From positions 190,933-254,932 of the forward strand of contig WTPW01000789.1 in NCBI GenBank assembly GCA_009809945.1: 64,000 nt of DNA. Direction: 5' to 3'. This document shows positions 1 through 10,439 of this stretch, in pieces (the first letter of the stretch is position 1; every line of letters starts with the position of its first letter). The stretch is from Gigaspora margarita. Taxonomy: Eukaryota > Glomeromycota > Glomeromycetes > Diversisporales > Gigasporaceae. Under the pieces are notes generated by a model. The model had not been told where the DNA came from. It was given only the letters and a program-made list of their open reading frames with translations, and ran no database searches. The position numbers and the translations under genes were made by a program.

Positions 1-501
1 ATCGATGGCTTCAATCGTATCATAATAGGCATCCAGAGACAACAATGGATTTGATTTTCTTTTTTTTAAGGTGGTTGATCCTGATGGCATAGGATTATCT
101 TCACTCTGCATATATCTAAGTACTTTGATTCTAATTTCTCTCGGTATGTTTCCTTTACATTTCATAGCAAGGTGGGATTGCATATCTTGAGCTCTTCCTC
201 GAGCCCATGATGTAGGACAATACCTGCAACTTGCACCTTTATGCTTTCCTAATCCATTATTGATTATGTCATATTCATCCCAGATGGTTGCTAGTGGTCG
301 TCCTCCCTTATTTGTTGACTGCGTTGTTATATTAGAACCTTCTTCACTAGTCAATAAAGGATCATTTTCTTCACTAGTCAATAAAGGATCATTTTCTTCA
401 CTAGTTAATAAAGGATCATTTTCTTCACTAGTCAATGAAGGATCATTTTCATTAACTGCAGAAGGTTCATTCGAAACTCCATCATCTTTAGCATATTCCA
501 T
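1..501 (-). CDS. BED-like zinc-finger protein, N-terminal part (runs off the left edge)
   Basis: An open frame of 167 codons starts at the ATG at 501-499 and is still open at base 1. After 18 residues come four copies of a nine-residue acidic repeat (NDPLLTSEE; the first copy reads NDPSLTSEE), encoded by a 27-bp DNA repeat at about 340-447. A GRPLATIWDEYD segment follows, then a Cys/His cluster (CRYCPTSW, then MQSHLAMKC), spaced like a BED-type zinc finger, then a basic KKRK stretch. BED fingers bind DNA and are common at the N-terminus of hAT transposases and of proteins derived from them; the wording here resembles families expanded in Rhizophagus. No transposase domain lies in the visible part. 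No stop or frameshift is present, so it may be intact. Family call is good; function is inference. Confidence 0.7.
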   Translation of the reverse strand, partial: MEYAKDDGVSNEPSAVNENDPSLTSEENDPLLTSEENDPLLTSEENDPLLTSEEGSNITTQSTNKGGRPLATIWDEYDIINNGLGKHKGASCRYCPTSWARGRAQDMQSHLAMKCKGNIPREIRIKVLRYMQSEDNPMPSGSTTLKKRKSNPLLSLDAYYDTIEAID

Positions 502-835
502 CTTATTTAAATATAATATATGATAAGAAAAGAAGGAAAAAAGTTTATTTTTTATTTGAAGAAAAAACGGGTCACAATTGATTTCAAGGAAATGATTTTT
601 ATTTTCTATTTAAAAAGTGGAATCTGTATATTTACTAGTTTCAAAATTTTTCTTTTAAAAAAAAAAAAGTCGAAAAAATCAGGGTTAATAATAGCGATAG
701 TGATGTTTTTATTATTTCCAAAAAATGATCGTATTCAAGACCCATGTCTTTTATATTTTACCAAATTTAAGATCTATAATAGATCTAGGGTCTAATATTC
801 GGTTGAAGTTTAATCAGAGAAAAATTTTGCCATTT
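502..835. other. AT-rich upstream flank, no gene seen
   Basis: A-rich and T-rich runs 5' of the minus-strand zinc-finger gene. The short open frames here lack any family feature. Confidence 0.4.
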
Positions 836-1800
836 TGCATTAGAAATGAAAAACTAATTTTCAAATTAGCAAGACAAACAAATTTCAAGAATCAGAATAC
901 ATTATTTTTACAATAGTAACATGCGGGCTCATATTATTCACAAAATTCATTTGTCTCATTAATTCGAAATGAGCGATAATGAATGTAATTTTATATAGGG
1001 CTTAACAATAATAATTGCATCGATTCTTATTGTTTAGATGTCCTTTTTTGCTCCAGTAAACTAAACAAATTATTTTGTATTCAATTGTTTGTTGGGTACT
1101 ATACCCAGGCGTGAATCATGGAATTTACATTATTGTCGTTCTTTTCAAATTAGTGATACAATCATTTTATGAATTCTATGAGTATCATTGTTTTTACAAT
1201 GGTAACATGCAGAATTCATATGATTTATACGTAAAAATTCGGTTGTCTCACTAATTTGATGATAAATGTAGATTCCACGCAGAAAATAGTAATCCAGTAA
1301 ACTAAACAATTATTTCGCATTCAATTGTTTTTTGAGTACTATACCTGGGCGTGAATCATGGAGTTTACATTATTATCGCTCTTTTCAAATTAGTGATACA
1401 ATCATTTTATGAATCCTATGAATACCATTGTTTTTATAATGGTAACATGCAGAATTCATATGATTCATAAAATTCGGTTGTCTCACTAATTTGAAAAGAG
1501 CGATAATGAATGTAGATTCCATGCAGGGAATAGTAATTAGCCTATTTACTGAGCCAATTCTTATTGTTTTAGATGTCTTTTTTTGATCCAGTAAACTAAA
1601 CAATTATTTTGCGTTCAATTATTTTTTGGGTACTATACCTAGCCGTGAATTATGGAATTTACATTATTATCACTCTTTTCAAATTAGCAACTCAATCATT
1701 TTACAAATCCTATGAATACCATTGTTTTTACAATGTTAACATGCAGGATTCTTCATAAAATTCGATTGTCTCGCTAATTTGGAAAGTGCGATAATTAACG
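836..1800. repeat. Tandem array of about four diverged fold-back units
   Basis: Each unit is an imperfect hairpin. An arm reading about CATGGAATTTACATT followed by CGCTCTTTTCAAATTAG is followed 30-40 bases later by its reverse complement. The best unit has arms at about 1358-1424 and 1462-1525; others lie at about 1118-1185/1219-1280, 1651-1715/1750-1800 and, more worn, 840-985. The segment CCAGTAAACTAAACAA recurs at about 1054, 1293 and 1577. The units look like repeated insertion or tandem amplification of a small palindromic MITE. Confidence 0.7.
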
Positions 1801-2381
1801 TTAATGCAGGTTTAAACTAATAAGTAGCTGAGTGACATTGCCACGCTAAACTGGAAACGGATGAATGTAAACTTAATTTAGAATATGTTGGACAACTCCC
1901 AATTATAGTTTTGAATTCAGATAAAGCAAAACTTAGGAACATTAAAAATTCTGTTCCATAAAAGTTCAAGTTTCAGAAACAGTCCGAATTGATTTCAAAA
2001 AAGATCATGTGAAAATTGCGATTGAGTCCCAAACTTTTTTTTTATTAGCTCTTTACATATGCACTACCAGGAACGTAAGTGTATGGTTTTATTGGCATCT
2101 AAATCGAAGGCAAAATCTTAAAGCTGATTGGCAAACGCACTTTTTCTCACAATCATTACCTGGTTTAAGTAACATAAAATTTCTAATTTTTAGAGGAGGT
2201 TAAAGCGGAGTGAAATTTAGTTAGGGCCAGGGTTATCTTCTTGATGCAGTTAGAGGGTTTATATATTTATATATCAAGAATGCGAATTATGCAGTGTATA
2301 GATCATGTATTAATTAACTCCCACTCTAACCGTAAATTGCACGATATCGGGTCATAAGACGATAAATATTCGTTCTTCCTT

Positions 2382-2438
2382 AATAAATGATTGGCTTACA
2401 TGTGCCGCTGCGCGGCACATGTAAGCCAATCATTTATT
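2382..2438. repeat. Perfect 27-bp-arm palindrome
   Basis: Two exact 27-base arms (2382-2408 and 2412-2438) are separated by TGC. The tip is GC-rich (TGCCGC/GCGGCA), unlike the flanks. It lies inside the Helitron-like element and has no equivalent that I can see in the related copy at 10.3 kb. It may be a tiny fold-back insertion. Confidence 0.8.
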
Positions 2439-3107
2439 TTGATGGGATATTCTGATGTCATTTGTAATGACATTCAATGGGATTGCCATTTAAAGTAAAA
2501 AATCGGGTTTAAAATTTAGCCAACATTTTATTCGATTATTAACGTTAATAATAAAAAATGATTCATAATACCAGCACGATCACATGAATGTGAGAGGGAT
2601 GGTTCCGTTCTTTTGATGTTCGCCAGGCTGATTTTTGAAAAATCCGTATTTGGTAATAATAGTTTTTATTATCCCGCTATCACAAATGTCCTGTCCGCAC
2701 CAAAATATCTACTAATTTTTTAATGTGTGTATAAAAAACGGTAATTGGCGCTGCTTAATAATGAGAATAAATTCGCTGTATCCAAAGATCGTAATCAGAC
2801 CGTGAGAAAATTTAAAATAAGATAATCAATTATGACAGTACTATACTGTAATTATTGCGACATAAAATAATTTGCATGTTAAAGTCATAATAAATTCACC
2901 ATAATTCGTAATTAATCTATTACTATGAATTAATAATCTATTTATATTTTTTTAAAAAATTGACTTTCGTCGTTATGCGCACTTTGTATCTTTGAGATTT
3001 AAAAAAAGCAAAATCTTAAAGCCGATTGGCATTTGTACAAAGCATGATTTGTCTCATGACACATCATAACCCGTTTTTATGTAACATAAAATTTCGAATT
3101 TTACCAA

Positions 3108-3340
3108 AAGTCCGGTCGGGATACGTCGGAGTGCATCGGAATCATGGTCGGTTGGATCGGAATTGATCAATTTTGCCCCAAGATCATAAAAAAATGTTAC
3201 TACTGAAATCATATCAATTCATTAAGTATAGAACCTGCTAACAACTAGGGCTAAACACCGACCTGATCTGACGCATCTGACCCGGAAATTTGGGATAGCC
3301 CTGTAAAAATCGGGAATTAACCCTAGTTGAATCCAGATAT
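3108..3340. repeat. Dispersed repeat, inverted copy at about 21325-21550
   Basis: The stretch from about GGTCGGGATACGTCGG through AGAACCTGCTAAC matches the reverse complement of 21325-21550, with shared blocks such as GATCAATTTTGC and AAGATCATAAAAAA. The flanking AACTAGGGCT and CCCTAGTT at 3245-3335 are inverted, suggesting a small TIR element; its limits are unclear. Confidence 0.5.
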
Positions 3341-3690
3341 ACTTCGTACTGTGTGACATCACATGCTGCGCAGTTACCTTATTATTTATACTACGATCTC
3401 ATATATATGCATGGTGTGTTAGGATTAGTACATTTTCTATAATGGTGTTATACTTACCTTATAATTATCAATCGATACACTGAACAATTGAAAATCATAG
3501 AATTTCATGTGATCGTACTTAGATTTATAGTGACCTCAAGTCAGCATCAGCTGTGATAATAATTAAAATAAAAAAATATTAATTTTTTAAAAAACAGCAT
3601 ACGGACTGTAATGTCATACTCAGTGCCAATATTGCAAATGTATCACGTTCCTGGTTTTAGCGCGACTGCGTCGCGCAGCTACCCCTAATG

Positions 3691-4305
3691 TATAATGTAT
3701 ATATGTATTGTATTTCTATATATAATACAAATATATTAATTTAGTTTAGCTTTTAACACACATTAGTGCTAATATAGAACAAAAGACCAAGTTCCGAATT
3801 GAAACAATTCGGGACTCGAGCCTTTTCTAACTTAAATTTTGAACTAAAATTTGAACAAAGATCGGACTGCTAAATTAAGAAACTCGTTAAACAGTTTAGA
3901 ACTTAAGTTATAATTAAACAAACAAGAAATTTCATAAAATTTTAAGATGCATAAGTTATAGTATAGAATGTAAAATACCTCCTTACCACTACGTATATTT
4001 TATAATTTTCTAAAGCTAACTATAATAATACATAACTTCCGGAACAAAAAAATATCAAGTGAAAACTTGACATTATATGAAGATTTTTGTAAACCAATTT
4101 TAGCTTATTAAAGATTTTTAGAATTGTTAATATTTGTATGACTTCTTTAAATACTATATTGCTTTAAAATTTTATTATTACAATAGCTACATAATAAAAG
4201 TTTTTACAATGCAGCTAATGCAGAGCCATAGTTAAGCTGCAACTCTAAGCTATAGCTGATTATCAGCTTTGATTAACTTGATTTTATCATATAGTTAAAA
4301 CAAGT
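3691..4305. other. AT-rich, no gene seen
   Basis: No open frame with family features. The sequence is worn AT-rich DNA between the Helitron-like 3' end and the G-rich minisatellite. Confidence 0.4.
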
Positions 4306-4306
4306 T

Positions 4307-4620
4307 TAGATTTGGGATGGGTTTGGGATTTGGGATGGGTTTGGGATTTGGGANNNNNNNNNNNNNNNNNNNNNNNNNNNNNNNNNNNNNNNNNNNNNNN
4401 NNNNNNNNNNNNNNNNNNNNNNNNNNNNNNNNNNNNNNNNNNNNNNNNNNNNNNNNNNNNNGGGTTTGGGATTTGGGACGGGTTTGGGATTTGGGACAGG
4501 TTTGGGATTTGGGATTTGAGTTTGGGATTTGTCCAGTTTTGCCACATGGGATTTTTAAATATAGGCGGACAAACCTATTTGTCTAGGTTTGTCCATAGCC
4601 CAATCCCAAATCCCATAGGT
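4307..4620. repeat. G-rich 18-bp minisatellite with assembly gap
   Basis: Repeats of GATGGGTTTGGGATTTGG flank a run of 108 N at 4354-4461 and decay rightwards into GGGACGGG and GGGACAGG variants up to about 4530. From about 4560 a hairpin (GGACAAACCTA/TAGGTTTGTCC) and the C-strand words CCCAATCCCAAATCCCA (4600-4616) follow, so the G-rich array faces a short inverted copy of itself. The true array length is unknown because of the gap. Apparent proteins across the gap are meaningless. Confidence 0.75.
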
Positions 4621-5029
4621 TTTGCCAACATGTATATGTGTATTACTAATTTTCAAATTAGCTACAATTATCTAATTAAATACAAAATTATCTATATTGG
4701 GGTTATTCAACATTTCTAATTTAGACTTCTGTATAAATGAAATAACTTCCAAAAGTGTAATTTCAAATTTTGATCGAATTAAGTTTAATTCTATATTATT
4801 CAAACAATGCACCTAGACGTTATTTTGCATTTATACAGTTTATCATCTGTTTTGCAACTATATCACGTGCCTTCTTATTAGTCAACTTTATAATATTTAA
4901 ATATACCCTTGTATAAACTCTTCTATATACAATACCCTCGACTTGACAAAGTACCCACCAGGTACTAATTAAGATTTTGCCCCTAGGAATATAAGAGACC
5001 CGGTAAACTATTTGCTACTGTAGTCTTCT

Positions 5030-5068
5030 GTTTCTGGTTTTGCGCGACAACATTATGCAGCTATCTAG
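5030..5068 (+). repeat. Helitron-like 3' terminus
   Basis: GTTTCTGG, then a GCGCGA/TTATGC imperfect hairpin with an ACAACA-type loop, then AGCTATC and T. Same layout as the 3' ends at 3.68 and 7.09 kb. The matching 5' end was not found. Confidence 0.55.
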
Positions 5069-5627
5069 TTCCGTAAGTGAAAACGGAGAGCATGGTTTGC
5101 CAAAATGTTCAAGGATGTGCGTCCACAAAATCTTGCATTTGGTTGGTTGCCACAGTTGGCTATGATTTCTAAATATGTAAACTCGGATAATTTTGGGTTT
5201 GCTTTTAATTGAATAAGCCATTTAAAGTATTACCATTGTGACTAAATCGTGGTAAATTTTAGTTACTTAGCCACTTGTGTGCAACATTTTTGCATTTAAT
5301 GATTGGTGTTATGAAAAGTTTGACCAGCGTAAGCATAGCCAATGTGTGATCATGTTACGTTTTGCGCAATCATTTGTTAATTAGTGATTGATGTTTCTAT
5401 TTGCATTAACGTGTATTGTACCACGATTACATTAACGTAGCGAAAAGTCAATCAATATTTTTATTTATAATAATAAAGCAATAAACGTTTTCATTTAATT
5501 TATTATTGATTTAATAGATGACGTGCAGAATAATGTTAAAAGTGTTAATAATATTACTTTACTGTTTATGCCGCATTATAATATTATATTATTTATGTAA
5601 TATGTTGATAATGCGTTAGATCAAGAA

Positions 5628-6585
5628 TAGGACTGTTAATCAGTCCGTCCGGTCCGTCTTGGTCCAAAGACTAGCGGTCTTTTAGAAAGTTGGACCGGAC
5701 TGCAGTCCAGGACCGATTAGGACCGATCAGTATGAGACTGGATGGACCAATTATTAGATGCCACATAAATTACACCATGTTAATTATTATGTATTATCAC
5801 ACGTTATTATTATAGACTTCATCAAATTATTAGTTTATTATTATTACTCGTTTTAATTGCATTAAAGCTACCTCTAACAATATTTAAATCTGTCTATTAT
5901 TATTAGTGACGACAACCCTGTCCTGAAGAAATCTAGACAATCATAAAAATATTAGATTTGTATATCTAATTCTTGTTAAAGAAAACCAGTTATTATAATT
6001 AAGAAAAATCCGATTTAAATTTTTAAATTTATTGTCGTTGTCTAAGTCTCTAAAAATCAACTTTACATATAATGTATATTTATAATTGTGCTAATAATCC
6101 AAACCCAATAAGTCAAAAAATTAGGTTATATATGTTCGTTACAATAATTTAATACTAACTATATTAACACCAATAGTCTTCTTGGTCCGCTCTATAAAGA
6201 TTAGAATTCCCGGTCCTAAGATAGACTGCAGAACTGGCAGTTTTATTCGAACTGATTAACAGCCCTACACCTGATTTACGCTATAAGAAATTCAGTTTTT
6301 CCAAATTTAGACCAGTTATTTGCTTAACCTATCATTATGACTTTATGTCAACTCAGTAAAAAGTTTTCTCACGACTATAGTTAGATATTTCATTTATTGC
6401 GTACATGTTAAATATCTCAAAAAATTGCAGAATCAGATTACGATTTTATCTATAATTTATGATTTAATAATAAGTATTATTAGGACCGATGGTCTTTTCG
6501 GTCCGTCCCAAAAAAGACAGGACTGTTCCGGTCCTAGGACAGACCGGCAGTCCATCGGTTTGAGTCAGACCACTTAACAGCCCTA
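5628..6585. mobile_element. Non-autonomous hAT-type element, 958 bp, exact 8-bp target duplication
   Basis: The 12-bp terminal inverted repeats TAGGACTGTTAA and TTAACAGCCCTA differ at one base. They are flanked by ATCAAGAA at 5620-5627 and again at 6586-6593. TAGGG(C)TGT-type ends with an 8-bp duplication are the hAT signature. Both subterminal zones (5637-5735 and 6480-6570) are packed with GGTCC/GGACC words, the usual place for transposase binding repeats; a third cluster sits at about 6180-6240. No protein is encoded, so it would need a transposase in trans. Confidence 0.85.
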
Positions 6586-7057
6586 ATCAAGAAGTAGATA
6601 GAAAATAGTTAATAATTTATAATAAATTATGTAACGAAAATTTTTTTCAAATAAACGTATCTAATATTTTGAAATTGGCTATTTAGTATTGACTACGCTC
6701 CACTAATAATTTGCGTGCGTACAGATTTTTTCATATATGTTAGTTAATCGTAATGACTCAGTGCGTGCTCGCAAATGATATCCGTAAATGTAATTATGAA
6801 AAAAAAAATTTTAAAAAACAATTTTGCGTATTCCTGATTAGTGATCTTTTCGATCTGTAAACTCTGTCACTGACAAAAAAAAAAGATTTGTAACAAAGCA
6901 TGTACGTACGTACATGCTAAAAAATACAAGTTTCATTAAAAAAAAAAGTATATTATAAACATATGATAAGTAAACAACAATATTCATAGTATATATCAAA
7001 CTAACTAATTACTATATTTAATAACCCAGACTACACCCATCCTTAAATAATTTTCCC

Positions 7058-7094
7058 GTTCCTGGTTTTGCGTGACAACATCACGCAGCTACCT
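7058..7094 (+). repeat. Helitron-like 3' terminus (plus strand)
   Basis: GTTCCTGG at 7058-7065, hairpin GCGTGA/TCACGC with a five-base loop, then AGCTACC and TTA. It points at the minus-strand 3' terminus at about 7376, leaving 280 bases between two convergent 3' ends. Confidence 0.6.
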
Positions 7095-7375
7095 TATTTC
7101 ATAATAGCACGTAAAGTGGCACAAAATCTGGCCCAGTTACAGTCCAAAATGCACGTACAAATGGCCCAAAAAGTTCTTAATATCTGTGCCAAAATCTGTC
7201 CAATTATGGTCCGAAATTCATGGGCAAATGGTCCCACATACATACAAATCAGGTCTGCAATCCATGCCACAAGCTCATGTGCATTAATGTGGATATCTGT
7301 GCCTATCCAGTACAATTTTCTTACAGGGCATACATTGCAACCAGTATTTGATAGTGAAGCTATATTAGTATCATT
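7095..7375. other. 280-bp segment between two convergent Helitron-like 3' ends
   Basis: It is less AT-rich than its surroundings and is open in more than one frame. It contains an imperfect direct duplication of about 65-70 bases (GCACAAAATCTGGCCCAG versus GCCAAAATCTGTCCAATT, and ACAAATGGCCC versus GCAAATGGTCC). The open frames on both strands share no recognised domain and are probably incidental. Confidence 0.4.
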
Positions 7376-10300
7376 AGGGTAGCTGCACGATGCAGTCGCA
7401 CTAAAACCAGGAACGTGTTATAATTACAATATTAGCATTAAGTATGATACTACAGATCGCTTTTGAAAATTAAATTATTTTTATTTTATTATTAATTCAT
7501 TTTTAGAAAATTATAATTTTCAGTTGTTTAGTGCATCAATTGATAATTATAAAGTACTTATATACTTAACATTGTAAAAAATGTAATAATCATGACGTTT
7601 GTCACATATATGAGATAGCTGCATAACATGTGATGCCGCAAAGCAAGATATATATGAAAGGTATAGGTACAAATGGTCATGTGATTAGAATAATGTCTGT
7701 AAGCCAAAGATGCTATAAATATCTTCAATTAAAGGTCTTTAAGTCTGCAGAATACATTGTGAGTAATTTGAGTAATTTGAGCTGAGTGATTTGAGCTGAT
7801 TAATTTGAACTGAAACGATGATATACTTCAGAAAAAATTAGCAAGTGAGATTGCACCAGTTATCATTGTAATAGTAGAATGAGAGAGACACAGCATCAGC
7901 CAATGGTTTCCTGCCTGCTCGAAGCAGGTCAGCTGTTAAATAGGAAAATGGCAGAATCAGGAGACTACAATGTGTGGTGGGAGGGTTGGGTCAAGAAAAA
8001 AGTGATGGTTGTAATGTTTGGTTTGCTAAAAGAGGAATGAGTGTTCAAATCAGTTATTTGTCGCTTCTTTAAATACTGATTGTTGTCGGTGGCTTTCAGT
8101 TACATCACTTTATTTGCATGAAATTTCTGAAGCCTGATGTCTCTTTCGATTCTGACCCATGTTATCAGCAGAGTTGTAGCACATGGTGTGTAGCCCTGAC
8201 TATTCTCCACTGTCTTTTTGATCAGACAAGATAATTGTACATTAAACCAAGAATAAAAATACTAATAGGATATGTTTAAATCTATATAGTTTAATTACCA
8301 TCTGGTGATGTATGCGATTGAGTTAGTTGCATTCAAATTATCTTGATTTCATTATTAGTTGTATTAAATTTCTTGCTATAAATTTACTTGTATTCCAGTG
8401 ATCGCAACAAGTGCTCAAAACCGTGGATTATAATAAAAAATTCTGTAACAGAATTTACTCCTAATGTGGTCTATACAGTGTTTAAGGTTGAGTTAGCTTG
8501 TATTGAAATTATTATGATTCATATTATTGTAAAAATTAGCAAAATTACTTGATATTCTGATAATTACAATACATAGTTAAAGTTGAATTAGTTCACATTA
8601 GAATTTTTATGATTTCTATGTAATTAAGATCATGTTTAGTTCATATTTAAATTATTATATTCTCTACTATAAAAAAATTCTATTTTACAAAACTTATCTC
8701 TATTTCAACAACTATAATACATGGTTAAAATTAAGATAGTATGTACTTAAGATAGAATTTTCATTGGAACTATCACAATTTATCTGTAATTGATTTTGCA
8801 TCAGAATGTATCAGAATTATTATGATTTTTACTGTAAAATTCTGTTATAAAGCTTACTCACCATTCTGACAACCACAATATATGGTTAAAATTTAGTTTG
8901 CCCCAAAATTATTTCTAAATAATTAAGATTATGCCAATTTTTATTGGAATTGTCATGAACTCTATATAAATAATTCCCTGTTATTTTGTATTAGAATTAT
9001 TGATTTCTATTATGAGTTTCTGAAAAATTCTGTTACAGAGCTTACTTACTTTATTGATAGCCATGGTATATGTGGTTAAGTTAGTAGTTTATATTGGAAT
9101 TATTTTAATTTCTGTGTAATTAAGTTTAGTAGTTGTATTTAAATTGCTTGATTTCTATTATAATAATTCTTCACAGAACTCACTTGCTATTCTAGCCAAC
9201 AAGTATGCAGTTATGTTCGAGTTAGCTTGCATCAGAGTTATTATCATAAAAATTCTATTACTAAATATACTATTCTAGTGACTACAGTATATTATGTGAT
9301 TGAGTTAGTATGCATTGGATTATAAGTTAATATAATAAACTCTGTTACAAAACTTACTCTCTAATGCATACATATAGTAATTAAGATTGTTTTAAAACTT
9401 TTTCGATATACTGATAACTATAAATTTAATTAGTTTGTATCAAAAATTATCATAATTTCTATGTGATCAAGATCAAGTTAGTTGCATTAGAATTATAACT
9501 GTAAAAAATTCTGTTTTTGCTCCCCCCTAATTTTGATAACTACAATATATAGTTAAAATTGATGATTTTAATACTGAGTTAATTTGTATTGAAGTTATTG
9601 TGATTACTATAAAAAATTCACAAAACTTGCTATTCTGCAATTTCAGTATGTGATTGAGTTAGCTTGAATCAAAATTAACATGAGCTACTATAGAAAAAGT
9701 CTGGTACAAACTTGCTTTTTATTTAAATAATTCATAGGTAAAGTTTTTAACAGTTCAAATATGTACATAATATATGACAAGCACTATCGCTATGTAATAA
9801 TTTACAGGTGACCATTCTAAAAACAAGACATTCTACCAACATGAATTATCTCATAACAAAAGTTGATATGATTAATTTGGTTCAATATATTGATTTGACC
9901 AATGTTAATTGCTGTGCCAATGGATGAACTTTCAATCAGAAGGGTATTTTTTTCTCATGATTATTATTTACACACAGTTATACATATGCGGTATGCATTA
10001 TATAATGTAATGGCATAGTTATATATTATAAAATGTAATGGTATAATTATGTAATTTGCAAAAGTATTTAGTACTTTCTAAAAAAATGAATAAATGAAAA
10101 TCAGTATTCCAACCAAAAGGAAAATTAATGTAGTGACATCAAAAAAGTTGAACAGAACCATCCTTCTCACATTTTATGTGATTATACTAGTATTATATAA
10201 ATCATTTTTTAATAATTGAATCAAAAGTTATCTAAGATTTAAACCAATTTTACTTTAAATAGCAATCTATTGATTGTTATAATCTTCTTATAACCAAAGT

Positions 10301-10399
10301 TTTAAACATGAAATTGTTGGGTTTGGTTAGAGAGGGAGTTAATTAATTCATGATCTACATGCTGTATAAACTGCTATATTCTTGATATAAATATATATA
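7376..10399 (-). mobile_element. Outer non-autonomous Helitron-like element, 3' part
   Basis: Read on the minus strand this continues the fragment at 25768-25584. From 10398 leftwards it matches the plus-strand element at about 2250 onward (shared words TTATATC AAGAAT, ATTAATTAACTCCC and CTCTAACC). It matches again near the end (CATACT...AATATTG...CACGTTCCTGG). The 3' terminus at 7376-7414 has CCAGGAAC inverted, the hairpin, and AGCTACC next to CTAAT. Compared with the copy at 2.07-3.69 kb it carries an extra tandem array at 8.39-9.68 kb. Confidence 0.7.
8390..9680. repeat. Diverged tandem repeat, about nine units of 75-190 bp
   Basis: A pattern of TACAATATATGGTTAAA, GTTAGTTTGCATT, AATTATTATGATTTCTATG, AAAAATTCTGTTACA and ACTTACT recurs with anchors near 8473, 8569, 8713, 8875, 9067, 9206, 9283, 9541 and 9646. 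Units are strongly diverged and unequal. The array lies within the 3' part of the outer Helitron-like element and explains why this copy is longer than its relative. Confidence 0.65.
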
Positions 10400-10439
10400 A
10401 GTAGCTGCACAATGCAGTTGCACAAAACCAGGAATGGGG

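Larger units (their letters stand above)
2065..3686 (+). mobile_element. Non-autonomous Helentron/Helitron2-like element, about 1.6 kb
   Basis: The left end reads TACCAGGAAC at about 2065. The right end carries the inverted motif GTTCCTGG at 3647-3654, then a perfect 7-bp hairpin (GCGCGAC, loop TGC, GTCGCGC) at 3660-3676, then AGCTACC. This layout, an inverted repeat at the extreme 5' end matched by one just inside the 3' hairpin, is what is described for Helentron/Helitron2 elements. No protein is encoded. Long stretches are collinear with the split minus-strand element at 25768-25584 plus 10398-7376, which confirms both ends. It contains a perfect palindrome at 2382-2438 and a segment repeated at 57.54-57.92 kb. 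Confidence 0.7.

Noticed and set aside
260..523. Plus-strand open frame of 87 codons with a VNKGSFSSL repeat
   Set aside because: It is the antisense of the minus-strand zinc-finger gene; the repeat is the shadow of the NDPLLTSEE repeat.
2382..2438. Rho-independent terminator
   Set aside because: The organism is eukaryotic by all other signs; no gene ends here and the arms are too long and perfect.
4287..4719. Repeat proteins across 4287-4719 on both strands
   Set aside because: They are read through a 108-base run of N and through minisatellite sequence.
7068..7382. Protein of 104 residues between convergent Helitron-like ends
   Set aside because: It starts inside the 3' hairpin and ends in the opposite one; overlapping frames on the other strand are open too, so openness reflects composition.
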